Origin: Lichenicoccus sp965276875
GTDB taxonomy: Bacteria; Pseudomonadota; Alphaproteobacteria; Acetobacterales; Acetobacteraceae
Assembly (NCBI RefSeq): GCF_965276875.1
Contig: NZ_OZ255701.1
Coordinates: 2,728,001 to 2,792,000 of the forward strand
DNA: 64,000 nt
Reading direction: 5' to 3'
Part shown: piece by piece, positions 26,013 through 34,744 of the stretch
Layout: every line of letters begins with the position of its first letter
How positions within the stretch are numbered: the stretch's first letter is position 1
Notes under the pieces: generated by a model
What the model was told of the DNA's origin: nothing
What the model saw: the letters and a program-made list of their open reading frames with translations, nothing else
Database searches by the model: none
Translations under genes and position numbers: made by a program

Positions 26013-27650
26013 GTGGCCAAGATGATGCTGCATGACGAGGCGGCACGGGCGGCGCTGGGCCGCGGTGTGTCGAAGCTGGCGAAGGCGGTCCGTGGCACGC
26101 TGGGTCCGAAGGGCATGAACGCCATCATCGACCGGCCGATCGGCACACCGCTGATCTCGCGCGACGGCGTGAGCATCGCCCAGGAGATCGAGCTGGAATG
26201 CCCGTTCGAGAACATGGGCGCGCAGGTGGTGCGCGAGGTCTCCAAGCAGACCAACGAGGTCGCCGGCGACGGCACCACCACCGCGACCGTGCTCGCCGAC
26301 GCCATGGTGGGGCAGGGGCTGGTTTGCCTCGGACAGGGCGCCAATCCGGTCGAACTGGTGCAGGGATTGGAGGAAGCCGCGTCCGCGGCCATCGCGGCAC
26401 TACGGCGCAGTGCGCGTCCGCTGTCAGGGGCGAGCCAGGCGCGCGCCGTGGCGGTGATCGCCGCCAACGACGTGGCCACCGGTGGCATGGTCGCCGAGGC
26501 GATCGAACGGGTGGGAGCATCCGGCATCGTCACCGTGGAGTTCGGCAGCACCGTCGAGACCGTGCTCGACATCGTGGACGGCATGGCATTCGACCGCGGC
26601 TACCTGTCGCACCACATGGTCAACGACATCGAGCGGATGCAGGTGGTGCTGCACAACCCGCTGATCCTGATGACCGACCTCAAGCTGACCGAGGCCGCCG
26701 ACATCGCCGCGATCGATGCGTTGCTGGCCGAGAGCAGGCGGCCATTGCTGATCATTGCCGAGGAGGTGGCACCCGCCTGCATCATGGCGCTGCTCGGCCG
26801 CCCGGACCGTGAGCAGGCGCCGGTGGCCGCGATCCATCCTCCCGAGTTCGGCCATTGGCGCCGCGCAATGCTGGAAGATATCGCGATCGCGACCGGCGGA
26901 CGGGTGATCGCCCGTGACCTGGGTGGTCGCATCGCGGACGTTTCGATGCGCGACCTCGGCTCGGCACGCCAGATTCGGGTATCCGCCAACCAGACCGTGA
27001 TCAGCGGCGGCGGCGGCGACGCGGACTCGATCGCAGCCCGCCGGCATCAGGTGGCCCGGCAACTCGACGCGGCGCCGCAGAACATCGAGCGCGACAAGTA
27101 CCACGAGCGCCTGGCCAAGCTGTCGGGAGGCTCGGCCACCATCCTGGCTGGGGGCGCGACGCCGGTGGAGCAGAAGCGTCGTGCGCAACTGATCGAGGAC
27201 GCCGTCAACGCGACGCGTGCGGCGGTCGAGGAGGGCATCGTCGCCGGCGGCGGCACGGCGATGCTGCAGATCGCGCCGGAGCTGGACGGGCTGGTGGAGC
27301 GCCTCTCCGGCAGCGCCCGGCAAGGTGCGCAACTGCTGCAGAATGCGCTCGCGGAACCGCTGAGCTGCATTGCCGCAAATTGCGGACTGGTGCCGGAGGA
27401 TATCGTCGCACGGGTCGCTCAATCGCCGCATGGCACCGGTTTCGATGCCCGCGCGGGCCGCTTCTGCGACCTGGTGGAGGCCGACGTGATCGACCCAATG
27501 CGGGTCGGCGCCACCGCGATCCGCAACGCCACCTCGGTCGCCGCCCTCATCCTGACCACCCAGACGCTGATCGCGAGCAAACCGGACGGCTACGATCCGA
27601 CCGCAGGCATTGCGACCGGCGGCGGGGCGGAGAGACTGGGCCGCGCCTGA
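26013..27650 (+). CDS. mimG: GroEL-like chaperonin dedicated to the monooxygenase (MimG/PrmG type)
   Basis: The 545 aa chaperonin-60 paralogue starts at GTG with AAGGGAG nine bases upstream. The ATPase motif EVAGDGTTTATVLADAM is intact, and so are VVEEGIVAGGG-like and NAL segments. It ends DPTAGIATGGGAERLGRA, so the GGM-rich tail of housekeeping GroEL is missing. No groES is nearby. In mycobacteria a clustered GroEL-like protein is required to make active MimABCD, and the same is the best hypothesis here. It is 34 bases after the MIP18 gene and 19 before the activator gene. Confidence 0.9.
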   Translation: MAKMMLHDEAARAALGRGVSKLAKAVRGTLGPKGMNAIIDRPIGTPLISRDGVSIAQEIELECPFENMGAQVVREVSKQTNEVAGDGTTTATVLADAMVGQGLVCLGQGANPVELVQGLEEAASAAIAALRRSARPLSGASQARAVAVIAANDVATGGMVAEAIERVGASGIVTVEFGSTVETVLDIVDGMAFDRGYLSHHMVNDIERMQVVLHNPLILMTDLKLTEAADIAAIDALLAESRRPLLIIAEEVAPACIMALLGRPDREQAPVAAIHPPEFGHWRRAMLEDIAIATGGRVIARDLGGRIADVSMRDLGSARQIRVSANQTVISGGGGDADSIAARRHQVARQLDAAPQNIERDKYHERLAKLSGGSATILAGGATPVEQKRRAQLIEDAVNATRAAVEEGIVAGGGTAMLQIAPELDGLVERLSGSARQGAQLLQNALAEPLSCIAANCGLVPEDIVARVAQSPHGTGFDARAGRFCDLVEADVIDPMRVGATAIRNATSVAALILTTQTLIASKPDGYDPTAGIATGGGAERLGRA

Positions 27651-27669
27651 CGCTACGGGAGGAGAGGTC

Positions 27670-29577
27670 ATGCCGCCGCCCGCCCTGGCCCTGCCCACGA
27701 TCCACCGGCAGAGCGACAGCAGCGACACCATGGAGGCGTGGGAGCGCTTCCTGACCGGCGACGGCAGTGTGGTGATTCCGGCACGCAACTTTGTCGTGGC
27801 ATCCTGGCTGCGCAGCCAGCAATTGGGGATCGATCCGGTCGGTCGCTCGGCGCCGATGGTTGCGACCGGGGCCGCGATCCGGCCTTTGCGCGAGCGCCAT
27901 GCGGAACTGCTTGCCGCGGCCGAGGGCGTGTTCGCGCAGGCCGCCCCGATGCTCAGCGGCTCGCGCTCGATGATGCTGCTGACCAACCCGGACGGCATCA
28001 TCCTCGATGTGATCGGCGATCCGTTTACCCTGGAGCAGGGCGAGGACATCCACCTCAAGCCAGGCGGCGACTGGCGTGAGGCGGCGATCGGCACCAACGG
28101 CATCGGCACCGCCTTGGCGACCGCGCGTCCGGCCCAGGTGCACGCGTCCGAGCATTTCTGCGACGGCATCAAGGCCTGGACCTGCGCCGCATCCCCGGTG
28201 TTCGAGCCCGGCACCGGCGCGATGCTGGGCGTGATCGATATCTCGGGGCCGCCCTCGACCTACCAGCGCAACAATCTCTCGCTCGCGGTCGCCACCGCCC
28301 GACAGATCGAGATGGCGCTTGCGGAACGGGCGATGCAGGAACGCATGCGATTGCTGGAAATCTGTCTCGACCGGATTTCGGACGCCGATGTCGCCGGCAT
28401 GGTCGCGATCGACCGCCGCGGTCGGCTGGTGCATCGCACCGGGCGCGTGCCGAACCTGGTGGCGATGGGCCAGCGTGTGCCCGGGCTCGATGACGCATCC
28501 TCGGTCGAGGCCTGGGCCGAGAAGCTTCCCGACGGACTGCGCGCCGAGTGGTTCACGCCGGTGACCGTGGGCGGACGCGCGATCGGCGCCATGCTGGTGG
28601 TGCCGACACGTGCGCGGCCGCCGTCAGCGCAGAACGCGCCCGATGCGTTTGCGCAGATCATCGGTTCCAGCCGCGCGATCCTCGATATCGTGGCACGGGC
28701 GAAACGGCTGGTCGGCAAGCAGGTGCCGGTCCTGATCCACGGTGAGACCGGCGTCGGCAAGGAGCTGTTCGCACGCGCTATCCATGGCGAGGCGAGCGAG
28801 CAGAGACCGTTCATCGTGTTCAATTGCGGCGCGGTCTCCAAGGAGCTGCTGGGCGCGGAATTGTTCGGCTATGTGCGCGGCGCCTTCACCGGCGCCGCCG
28901 CGGAAGGGCGCGCTGGCCGGTTCGAGCTCGCCCACGGTGGCACGCTATGCCTGGACGAGATCGGCGAGCTGCCGCTCGACCTGCAGCCGCTGCTGCTGCG
29001 TGTACTTGAGGACGGTATCATCTACCGCCTGGGCGAAGGCACGCCGCGTCGCGTCAACACCCGGCTGCTCTGCATGACCAACCGCAACCTGCCGGCGGAA
29101 GTCGAAGCGGGACGGTTTCGCCGCGATCTTTATTACCGGATCAGCGTTACCACGCTCGAGCCGCCGCCTTTGCGGGATCGTGCCGGGGACGTCGAGATGC
29201 TGATCGCCCACTTCAACGAGACGCTGTCGGCTCGCCACGCCGTGCCGATGCGCCGCTTCGGTCCCGAGGTGATGCGTCTGATCGACGCCTATCATTGGCC
29301 AGGCAACGTGCGCGAATTGCGCAACATGGTCGAGACCCAGTTGCTGATGGCGGAATCTCCCGACGTCAGCGTGGACGAACTCGCGGCCGAAATGCCCCAG
29401 GCCGCGCGCCACGCAAGTCCCCCGCCGACCACCGGCGTGGTCAATCTGAGCGACGCCGAACACGCCATCATCCTGGACGCCCTGAAACGCTCGGACGGCA
29501 ACCTCGCGGCCGCGGCGCGGGCGCTGGGTGTGTCCCGTAGCACGTTGTACCGGAAGCTTGAGGGGTATCGGCCCTGA
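27670..29577 (+). CDS. mimR: Sigma54-dependent activator (MimR/AcoR type)
   Basis: The 635 aa regulator has a GGAGGAGAGG ribosome binding site and a GAF-type sensor domain (LTNPDGIILDVIGD, EAAIGTNGIGTALATARP, CAASPVF). A linker follows, then an AAA+ domain with Walker A GETGVGKE, an intact RGAFTGA sigma54 loop, and GGTLCLDEIGELP. It ends with a Fis-type HTH (GNLAAAARALGVSRSTLYR). In Mycobacterium the linked MimR activates the operon in response to acetone. The recognition helix is very like that of the activator at 14135-16048. The two may therefore bind the same TGT-N11-ACA dyads, either redundantly or in competition. Confidence 0.9.
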   Translation: MPPPALALPTIHRQSDSSDTMEAWERFLTGDGSVVIPARNFVVASWLRSQQLGIDPVGRSAPMVATGAAIRPLRERHAELLAAAEGVFAQAAPMLSGSRSMMLLTNPDGIILDVIGDPFTLEQGEDIHLKPGGDWREAAIGTNGIGTALATARPAQVHASEHFCDGIKAWTCAASPVFEPGTGAMLGVIDISGPPSTYQRNNLSLAVATARQIEMALAERAMQERMRLLEICLDRISDADVAGMVAIDRRGRLVHRTGRVPNLVAMGQRVPGLDDASSVEAWAEKLPDGLRAEWFTPVTVGGRAIGAMLVVPTRARPPSAQNAPDAFAQIIGSSRAILDIVARAKRLVGKQVPVLIHGETGVGKELFARAIHGEASEQRPFIVFNCGAVSKELLGAELFGYVRGAFTGAAAEGRAGRFELAHGGTLCLDEIGELPLDLQPLLLRVLEDGIIYRLGEGTPRRVNTRLLCMTNRNLPAEVEAGRFRRDLYYRISVTTLEPPPLRDRAGDVEMLIAHFNETLSARHAVPMRRFGPEVMRLIDAYHWPGNVRELRNMVETQLLMAESPDVSVDELAAEMPQAARHASPPPTTGVVNLSDAEHAIILDALKRSDGNLAAAARALGVSRSTLYRKLEGYRP

Positions 29578-29594
29578 GCGCGTGGCGGCTCAGG

Positions 29595-29636
29595 TCGGGC
29601 TCTGCCCGAACCCGCCAGGGGGCGTAAGCCCCCTGG
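29595..29636. repeat. Double-hairpin REP-like repeat
   Basis: Two perfect hairpins lie next to each other: TCGGGC-TCT-GCCCGA (29595-29609) and CCAGGGGGC-GTAA-GCCCCCTGG (29615-29636). There is no T-tract. Elements of this kind recur in intergenic regions of Acetobacteraceae genomes (recollection; copy number cannot be checked here). It lies just after the activator stop and may stop or slow transcription from the 10 kb operon. Confidence 0.75.
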
Positions 29637-29668
29637 ACCCCATTACCAAGGACCATAACGCCCCATCT

Positions 29669-30412
29669 GTGTTCCGGCCGGAAAATCTGCTGCGCGAGGC
29701 GCGTCGGCAGAAGGACTTGCCGGTCGAGAATGTTCCGGACATTTGCGTGCTCGATCCGGACGGCGACATTCTGCGACAACTTCGGGCAGATGGCCGGGCG
29801 ACACGCATGTCGGCCTGGGCCTGCTACCACACCGATCTCTTCACGTTCGAGCTTGGCGGCGAACGCTTCGGGATTGTCGGATGCGCCGTCGGAGCCTCCT
29901 TCGCCGTGCTCATCGCCGAGCAGATGTTCGCGTCCGGATGCCGCCTGCTCATCAGCATCACGTCGGCGGGCGAAATCGCGGCAGGCGGGCCGACACCCGC
30001 CTTCGTGCTGATCGACAGGGCGTTGCGCGATGAAGGCACCAGCCGGCATTATTTGCCTCCGTCCGACTTCGCCGAAGCCGATCTGGCACTCGTCGAGCCT
30101 CTGATGCGAGCGCTCGAAGGCGGCGTGCCCGCGGTCAGACGCGGTTCGACCTGGACGACGGACGCGCCGTTTCGCGAAACCGAAGCTGCCATCGCGGCGG
30201 CGCGGGCCCATGGCGTGCTCGCGGTGGAGATGGAGGCCGCCGCCCTCTACGCGTTCGCGCGCGCCTGTGGCAAGCCGGTTGTGTGTTTCGCCCATGTGAC
30301 CAATCAGATGGCCCAGATCAGCGGCGACTTCGAAAAGGGCGAGGCAGGCGGCGCGCACGATGCCATCCGTCTGCTCCAGGCTGCGGCGCAAGCATGGCGA
30401 TCAACGCTGTGA
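29669..30412 (+). CDS. Nucleoside phosphorylase family protein
   Basis: The protein is about 247 aa and belongs to the PNP/UDP phosphorylase superfamily. It has the phosphate-binding GCAVGASFAV region, a SITSAGEI strand and the hallmark VEMEAAALYAFAR near the C-terminus, where the Glu pair binds ribose. The start is unclear: GTG 29669 precedes the conserved VFRPENLLREARRQK, but no good ribosome binding site sits at the right distance, and the repeat element ends 32 bases upstream. An ATT at 29642 would add nine residues. The function is probably nucleoside salvage. Confidence 0.78.
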   Translation: MFRPENLLREARRQKDLPVENVPDICVLDPDGDILRQLRADGRATRMSAWACYHTDLFTFELGGERFGIVGCAVGASFAVLIAEQMFASGCRLLISITSAGEIAAGGPTPAFVLIDRALRDEGTSRHYLPPSDFAEADLALVEPLMRALEGGVPAVRRGSTWTTDAPFRETEAAIAAARAHGVLAVEMEAAALYAFARACGKPVVCFAHVTNQMAQISGDFEKGEAGGAHDAIRLLQAAAQAWRSTL

Positions 30413-30481
30413 AAGCGCTCGGCGCGCACAATCAACATCTGGCTCCTTCGGCTGTCTGTCGGGGCCATGTGGTGGTAGCCT

Positions 30482-32716
30482 TTAGCTGAAGGTCAGGCTG
30501 GTGTTCGGATCGGTCACCCCGAACAGCGCCAGCGACGTTCCGTCCACGAGATGGAAAATCGTGTTGCCGCCGCCGATTGTCTTTTGAACGTCCGCAGAGC
30601 TGTAGCCAAACAGCCTGATCTGATCGACACCGGGCCTGAAACCGTGCAGCAGGTCGAGCCCGCCGGAGGCACCGCGCACGACGTCGAACAGGACCGCGCC
30701 GCTGCCGAACGTCACGATCGCAGCACCGCTGCCCAGGACGACCTGGCCGGGACCGGCGCCTTCGGCAAGGTTCATGGTGCCGCTGCCGGTAAAGACCAGG
30801 CTCGCGCCTGAGCCCGTGCTAATGGCCGAATGTCCGGAGCCGCCCGCGACCAGCATGTTGGCGGTCCGCGCCGTCACACCCAGGGTGCCGCTTCCGCCGA
30901 TGATGGAGTCCGCACCCTTGCTGCTGCCGATCACATTCGTGTCGCCGCCGCCGGCGAAGATGGCGTCGCCATTCTGGGCGGTGATCGAATCGTGCTGACC
31001 GCCGCCCACTATGGTATCGCCGCCGCCGGTCCCGCCGACCACGGTGTTGCTGCCGGAGCCGGTGAAGATCACGCTGCCGTTGGTGCCGCCAACGATGCTG
31101 GCGTTGCCGGCACCGCCGATGAGGAACTCCTTGCCCGAGCCTGCGACCAGCGCCGTGGTGCCGGAGGCCGCCCCGAACAGTTTGTCGCCGCCGGCGGCTC
31201 CGGTCAGGGTCGTGTTGCCGCCCGCGCCGATCAGGATGTTCCCGCCGGTGCGTCCGCCCTGGTAAACGCCGCCGCCGGCGCCGGCGAAGATCGTGGTCGC
31301 CCCCAGGCCGCCGGTCACGGTGCTGTCGCTCAGGCCACCGACGAAGGTGAGCGCACCGGCGCCCCCCTGTACCGAGAGGAACCCGGCAGGTGCCACGATG
31401 ATTTCGGAAGCACTCCCCGCCTGCACCGTATCGGCGTCGTGCGCGACGTAGGTCTGGCTGCCGTTCAGATCGACCACGGAACCTGACGGTCCGGGTAGGC
31501 TCGATCCACTGAACGTCAGGGGTATCATCTTGGGCAGTGACGAGATTTCGTGGGTTCCGGCAGCGGTTCCATCCGTGATCCACAGACCGTCATTACCCGC
31601 GGCATCGGAGCTGCTGAACACCAGCTTGCCGTCGTATGGCTGCAAGCCCTCGGCAGAGATACCATTGGCGCCTACCAAGAGTTGATAGGTGCCAGCCTGC
31701 GTTCCATCGCTGGTCCATAATCCCGAATTTCCCTTGTTCGAGACGTTAAAAAGAACCTTTCCCCCCAGTGCCACCGGTTCGCCATCGACGATGCTTCCCG
31801 CCGGACCGGTGACCAGCGCGTGCGTACCGGCATCGGTGCCGTCGGTCACGTAAAGGCCGATGGCAGAAATGAAGAATGCCTGGTTTCCCGCTACGGTGAG
31901 CCCCCCGATGTTCGACAGATAGGGGGGTCCGACCGGTTCTATCTTGCTGGTTCCGGCCGTGGTCCCGTCCGAACGCCACAGGCCATTATCGGTGCCGAAC
32001 AGGGCCACGCCGTTCAACGAGACGGGCGCAACGGAGCCGATGATGTTGTCAAAGCCGGGGACGCCGAGCGACTGCGTTCCCGAAGGCGTCCCGTCCGTCA
32101 CCCAAAGCGATGATCCGAATGGGTCCAGGCCGGATTGGATTTCGAATACAACCTTGCCGCTGGCAACGGCGGCATAGCCCGTCGGAGCCACAGACTGCGT
32201 GGCCGGTGTGAGCAGATGCGTGCCGGCGAGGGTGCCGTCCGAGGTCCACAAGCCGTAGACGCTGCTCGCGGCAGACACACCGTCGAAGAATAGTTTGCCC
32301 TCGACGGTCGCAAGATTGTCGGCCTTGACGCCTGCCAGGATCTCGGTCGTGCCGGCGGCGGTGCCATCGGTGGTCCAGACGCTCGCATTGCCGTTATGGT
32401 CCAGCGCGGTGAACGCAGCCTTGCCACCAAAGGACGTGAGGTTTGCAAAGCTCACCGGAGCCTCGGCGCCGGCGCCTACGGGCACGATAACGGTGCCGAC
32501 AGCCGTGCCGTCACTGCTCCACAGGACGGTCTGTCCGGCTGCGTTCTGGCCCAGGAAAAGCACGGTGGCACCCAGGCTGACAAACTCGGTAGGGTTGATC
32601 CCTTTCGCGGCGGACGCGCCTTGCGGCAGAAGCTCAACCGTGCCGACGCCATCGGAGACAAGGAGATTGACCCTGCTGCCAGCGTCTTCCGCGGCAAACA
32701 GAAAGCGTTCGCTCAT
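30482..32716 (-). CDS. Secreted ELP-repeat / RTX-like glycine-rich protein
   Basis: The 744 aa protein has no classical signal peptide. Residues 1-430 contain about eight copies of the (W)x(S/T)DGTxxGT motif seen in ELP-repeat proteins, for example TDGTAAGT, SDGTLAGT and TDGTPSGT. Residues 440-700 are Gly-rich beta-roll-like repeats (GGxGxxxI type) without many canonical GGxGxD calcium sites. The end (FDVVRGASGGLDLLHGFRPG, then SLALFGVTDPNTSLTFS) resembles the C-terminal signal region of type I-secreted proteins. A role in surface attachment or biofilm is possible. GGGAG lies eight bases before the ATG. No ABC secretion genes are nearby. Confidence 0.72.
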   Translation of the reverse strand: MSERFLFAAEDAGSRVNLLVSDGVGTVELLPQGASAAKGINPTEFVSLGATVLFLGQNAAGQTVLWSSDGTAVGTVIVPVGAGAEAPVSFANLTSFGGKAAFTALDHNGNASVWTTDGTAAGTTEILAGVKADNLATVEGKLFFDGVSAASSVYGLWTSDGTLAGTHLLTPATQSVAPTGYAAVASGKVVFEIQSGLDPFGSSLWVTDGTPSGTQSLGVPGFDNIIGSVAPVSLNGVALFGTDNGLWRSDGTTAGTSKIEPVGPPYLSNIGGLTVAGNQAFFISAIGLYVTDGTDAGTHALVTGPAGSIVDGEPVALGGKVLFNVSNKGNSGLWTSDGTQAGTYQLLVGANGISAEGLQPYDGKLVFSSSDAAGNDGLWITDGTAAGTHEISSLPKMIPLTFSGSSLPGPSGSVVDLNGSQTYVAHDADTVQAGSASEIIVAPAGFLSVQGGAGALTFVGGLSDSTVTGGLGATTIFAGAGGGVYQGGRTGGNILIGAGGNTTLTGAAGGDKLFGAASGTTALVAGSGKEFLIGGAGNASIVGGTNGSVIFTGSGSNTVVGGTGGGDTIVGGGQHDSITAQNGDAIFAGGGDTNVIGSSKGADSIIGGSGTLGVTARTANMLVAGGSGHSAISTGSGASLVFTGSGTMNLAEGAGPGQVVLGSGAAIVTFGSGAVLFDVVRGASGGLDLLHGFRPGVDQIRLFGYSSADVQKTIGGGNTIFHLVDGTSLALFGVTDPNTSLTFS

Positions 32717-32775
32717 TATCTTGGCTCCCGGGCCTACACAGAAGGTTCGCAATTACTGCAGCATGATGCGACTAC

Positions 32776-32807
32776 GCAATGATTATAACATGTTGCCTGA
32801 TCATTGC
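32776..32807. promoter_or_regulatory. Inverted repeat with minus-strand -10 box upstream of the ELP/RTX-like gene
   Basis: GCAATGAT (32776-32783) and ATCATTGC (32800-32807) are perfect eight-base inverted copies with a 16-base spacer. On the minus strand a perfect TATAAT lies at 32782-32787, 66 bases before the gene start. The repeat therefore overlaps the -10 and could be an operator. The local DNA is unusually AT-rich for this window. Confidence 0.5.
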
Positions 32808-32853
32808 AGGTTGCGCTCGACATTCCTGCAACGAAACAGTATGACGCAGCATC

Positions 32854-33594
32854 ATGGTGTGTTCCTTGCGTGCATCCTGGCTTCTACTGTCGCTCCTGAT
32901 GCTCGCCGACTGTGCAAGCAAGCCCGTGCCGTTTCGCATCGACCATGCCGGAACCCTGCCTCAAGCCAGCTATGCCGACTTCGATCGCCAGGCTGCCGCG
33001 GCGACCCCGCGCCTGAAGACTTTTGGCGCGGTTCCCAAGGACCTTCCTGAACCCTATTGGGTCTTTTCTTTTGAGGCCCCGCTCGATCCGGGCAGGGCGC
33101 CGTTGCAGATCGGACGCTTCAGCGGATCGGGAGAGATTGCAGCGCGCGTGGCAGCAAATCTGCCGCAACACCTTCAGCAGGCGCTGAGCGGGACGGGGCT
33201 GTTTAAGGTCGTCACGCGTTCGCCGATGCCGCACGCCTTTGTGCTGTGCGGCACGGTGACACGGGCCGACGAAGAGAACGGGCCGGGATTGGAAACCAAT
33301 GACGGAACTCAGGTCGAGGCGATTCTCGTGCGCGACAACGCCTTCTTCGGCGCCATTCAGATCAATGCGATCGAACTCGGATTCTCCCCGTTGTCCCTGG
33401 GAGCAACCTTGATCATGAACCTGGCGCAGGGGTCGAGGGCGAGTTTCGTCAGCGGAAAGTTCGCGGAGGTCTTCCAGGCGGCGGCGAAAGGCAGCCGGCG
33501 CGGACTGAGCACAGACTCCCTGAGCACCCGGTTCATGCGCATGCCGGCAGCACCTTCGCCTGTGCGGCAGGCAGCGGCGACGCCTCTACCTTGA
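32854..33594 (+). CDS. Hypothetical lipoprotein
   Basis: The 246 aa protein begins with a hydrophobic signal (LRASWLLLSLLMLADC) ending in a lipobox-like LADC, with Cys20 as the probable lipidated residue. The remainder is soluble, with a segment (LPQHLQQALSGTGLFKVV) reminiscent of LPS-assembly or GNA1162-like lipoproteins. No firm family was recognised. It is divergent from the ELP/RTX-like protein across 137 bases that hold the inverted repeat, and convergent with the formate channel gene. Confidence 0.7.
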   Translation: MVCSLRASWLLLSLLMLADCASKPVPFRIDHAGTLPQASYADFDRQAAAATPRLKTFGAVPKDLPEPYWVFSFEAPLDPGRAPLQIGRFSGSGEIAARVAANLPQHLQQALSGTGLFKVVTRSPMPHAFVLCGTVTRADEENGPGLETNDGTQVEAILVRDNAFFGAIQINAIELGFSPLSLGATLIMNLAQGSRASFVSGKFAEVFQAAAKGSRRGLSTDSLSTRFMRMPAAPSPVRQAAATPLP

Positions 33595-33606
33595 CTGCAG
33601 CCTGCT

Positions 33607-34440
33607 TCAGCCGCGCGGATAAGCCGGGGCGGCGACGTCCTGCATTGATCTGGTGGTTCTGCCGTACGCGACATAGAGCGCGCCGCCGGTGAAGACAAGG
33701 GCGCCAACCAGGTTGCCGAGCGTCACCGGGATTTCGTTCCAGGCCCACCAGTCATAGAGCGTGACCTTGGCGCCGAACATCATGCCGACCGGGATCGCGA
33801 ACATGTTGACCACGCAATGCTCGAAGCCCTGACTGACGAAGATGAAGATCGGCAGCCAGGCGCCGAGGATCTTGCCGGTCGTCGAGGTCGAGGCGAGCCC
33901 CATCACCGAGCCGAGGCTGACCATCCAGTTGCACAGGATCGCCTTGACGAACACGGTCAGCATCCCCGCGGCGCCGAACGCCTCGTAGGCCGTGGTCTTG
34001 CTGACCGCGAGTGCCCGCAGTTTGGCGCCGATGACGCCGCCGGTGGTCTGGCCTGCGTCGGTCGCGGCGATCCAGAACAGCACCGCATAGATCAGCGCGC
34101 CGATCAGGTTGCCGGCGAACACCAGCGACCAGTTGCGCAGCATCGCCCCCGCGCCGATGCGGCCAGAAAACAGGCTGACCGGCATGATGCCGAAATTGCC
34201 GGTGAGAAGCTCCATGCCCAGCACCACGATCAGGGCGAAGCCGGCCGGGAACAGCAGCGCGCCGACGACGAACTGCCCGGTCTGGACGGCGAGCAGGAAT
34301 GCCATTGAGGTGACGAAGGCGAGATAGGCACCAGCAAGTCCTGCGCGGACCAGGGTCTCGACCGCGGGCAACTCCGCCTTGATCACGCCGGACTCGATCA
34401 TGTTGTCGAGCACGACGCCAGGCTTGACGTAATCGGACAT
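33607..34440 (-). CDS. focA: Formate/nitrite transporter family channel
   Basis: The 277 aa protein has six membrane helices in two pseudo-repeats and the FNT signature MELLTGNFGIMP. It also has the gating histidine in FEHCVVNMF. It is the last gene of a minus-strand run fdsG-fdsB-fdsA-fdsD and starts 25 bases after fdsD. This placement argues for formate movement across the inner membrane rather than nitrite. Confidence 0.9.
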   Translation of the reverse strand: MSDYVKPGVVLDNMIESGVIKAELPAVETLVRAGLAGAYLAFVTSMAFLLAVQTGQFVVGALLFPAGFALIVVLGMELLTGNFGIMPVSLFSGRIGAGAMLRNWSLVFAGNLIGALIYAVLFWIAATDAGQTTGGVIGAKLRALAVSKTTAYEAFGAAGMLTVFVKAILCNWMVSLGSVMGLASTSTTGKILGAWLPIFIFVSQGFEHCVVNMFAIPVGMMFGAKVTLYDWWAWNEIPVTLGNLVGALVFTGGALYVAYGRTTRSMQDVAAPAYPRG

Positions 34441-34465
34441 GCCGTTGATTTCCCTTTACGTTTCT

Positions 34466-34744
34466 TTAGCCTGCGTCGCTGGCCATCTGGCCGGCTTCCC
34501 GCGCGGGTGAGGTGACGCGAACCACGGGGCTCGCGGCGGTGATCGGCTGCTTCAGCGCGCTCACGACAAGCGGGTCCAGGTCCGGGGCACCCTGCTCGAT
34601 CCAGCCTTCGAGGTCGCGCCGCATCGCCGGGGTCCAGAACGATACCAGGTGACGCCGGATGCCGGCCGCGGCCTCGTCGTCCGGATAGGACCTAAAGAAG
34701 CGCGCGATCTGGTTCGCCATCGCTGCGAGTTTTTGCGGCTTCAC
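34466..34744 (-). CDS. fdsD: Formate dehydrogenase delta subunit
   Basis: The 92 aa protein starts at a GTG that overlaps the fdsA stop by four bases (34741-34744). The family pattern is KLAAMANQIARFFRSYPDDEAAAGIRRHL, here in two parts, and LVSFWTPAMRRDL. Delta subunits of soluble NAD-dependent formate dehydrogenases help assembly. A longer in-frame reading upstream is only a shadow of fdsA. It is the fourth gene of the operon. Confidence 0.88.
   Translation of the reverse strand: MKPQKLAAMANQIARFFRSYPDDEAAAGIRRHLVSFWTPAMRRDLEGWIEQGAPDLDPLVVSALKQPITAASPVVRVTSPAREAGQMASDAG

Noticed and set aside
26424..28214. Minus-strand open frame of 596 codons opposite the chaperonin and activator
   Set aside because: Antisense to GroEL motifs and the sensor domain of the activator; no recognisable domain.
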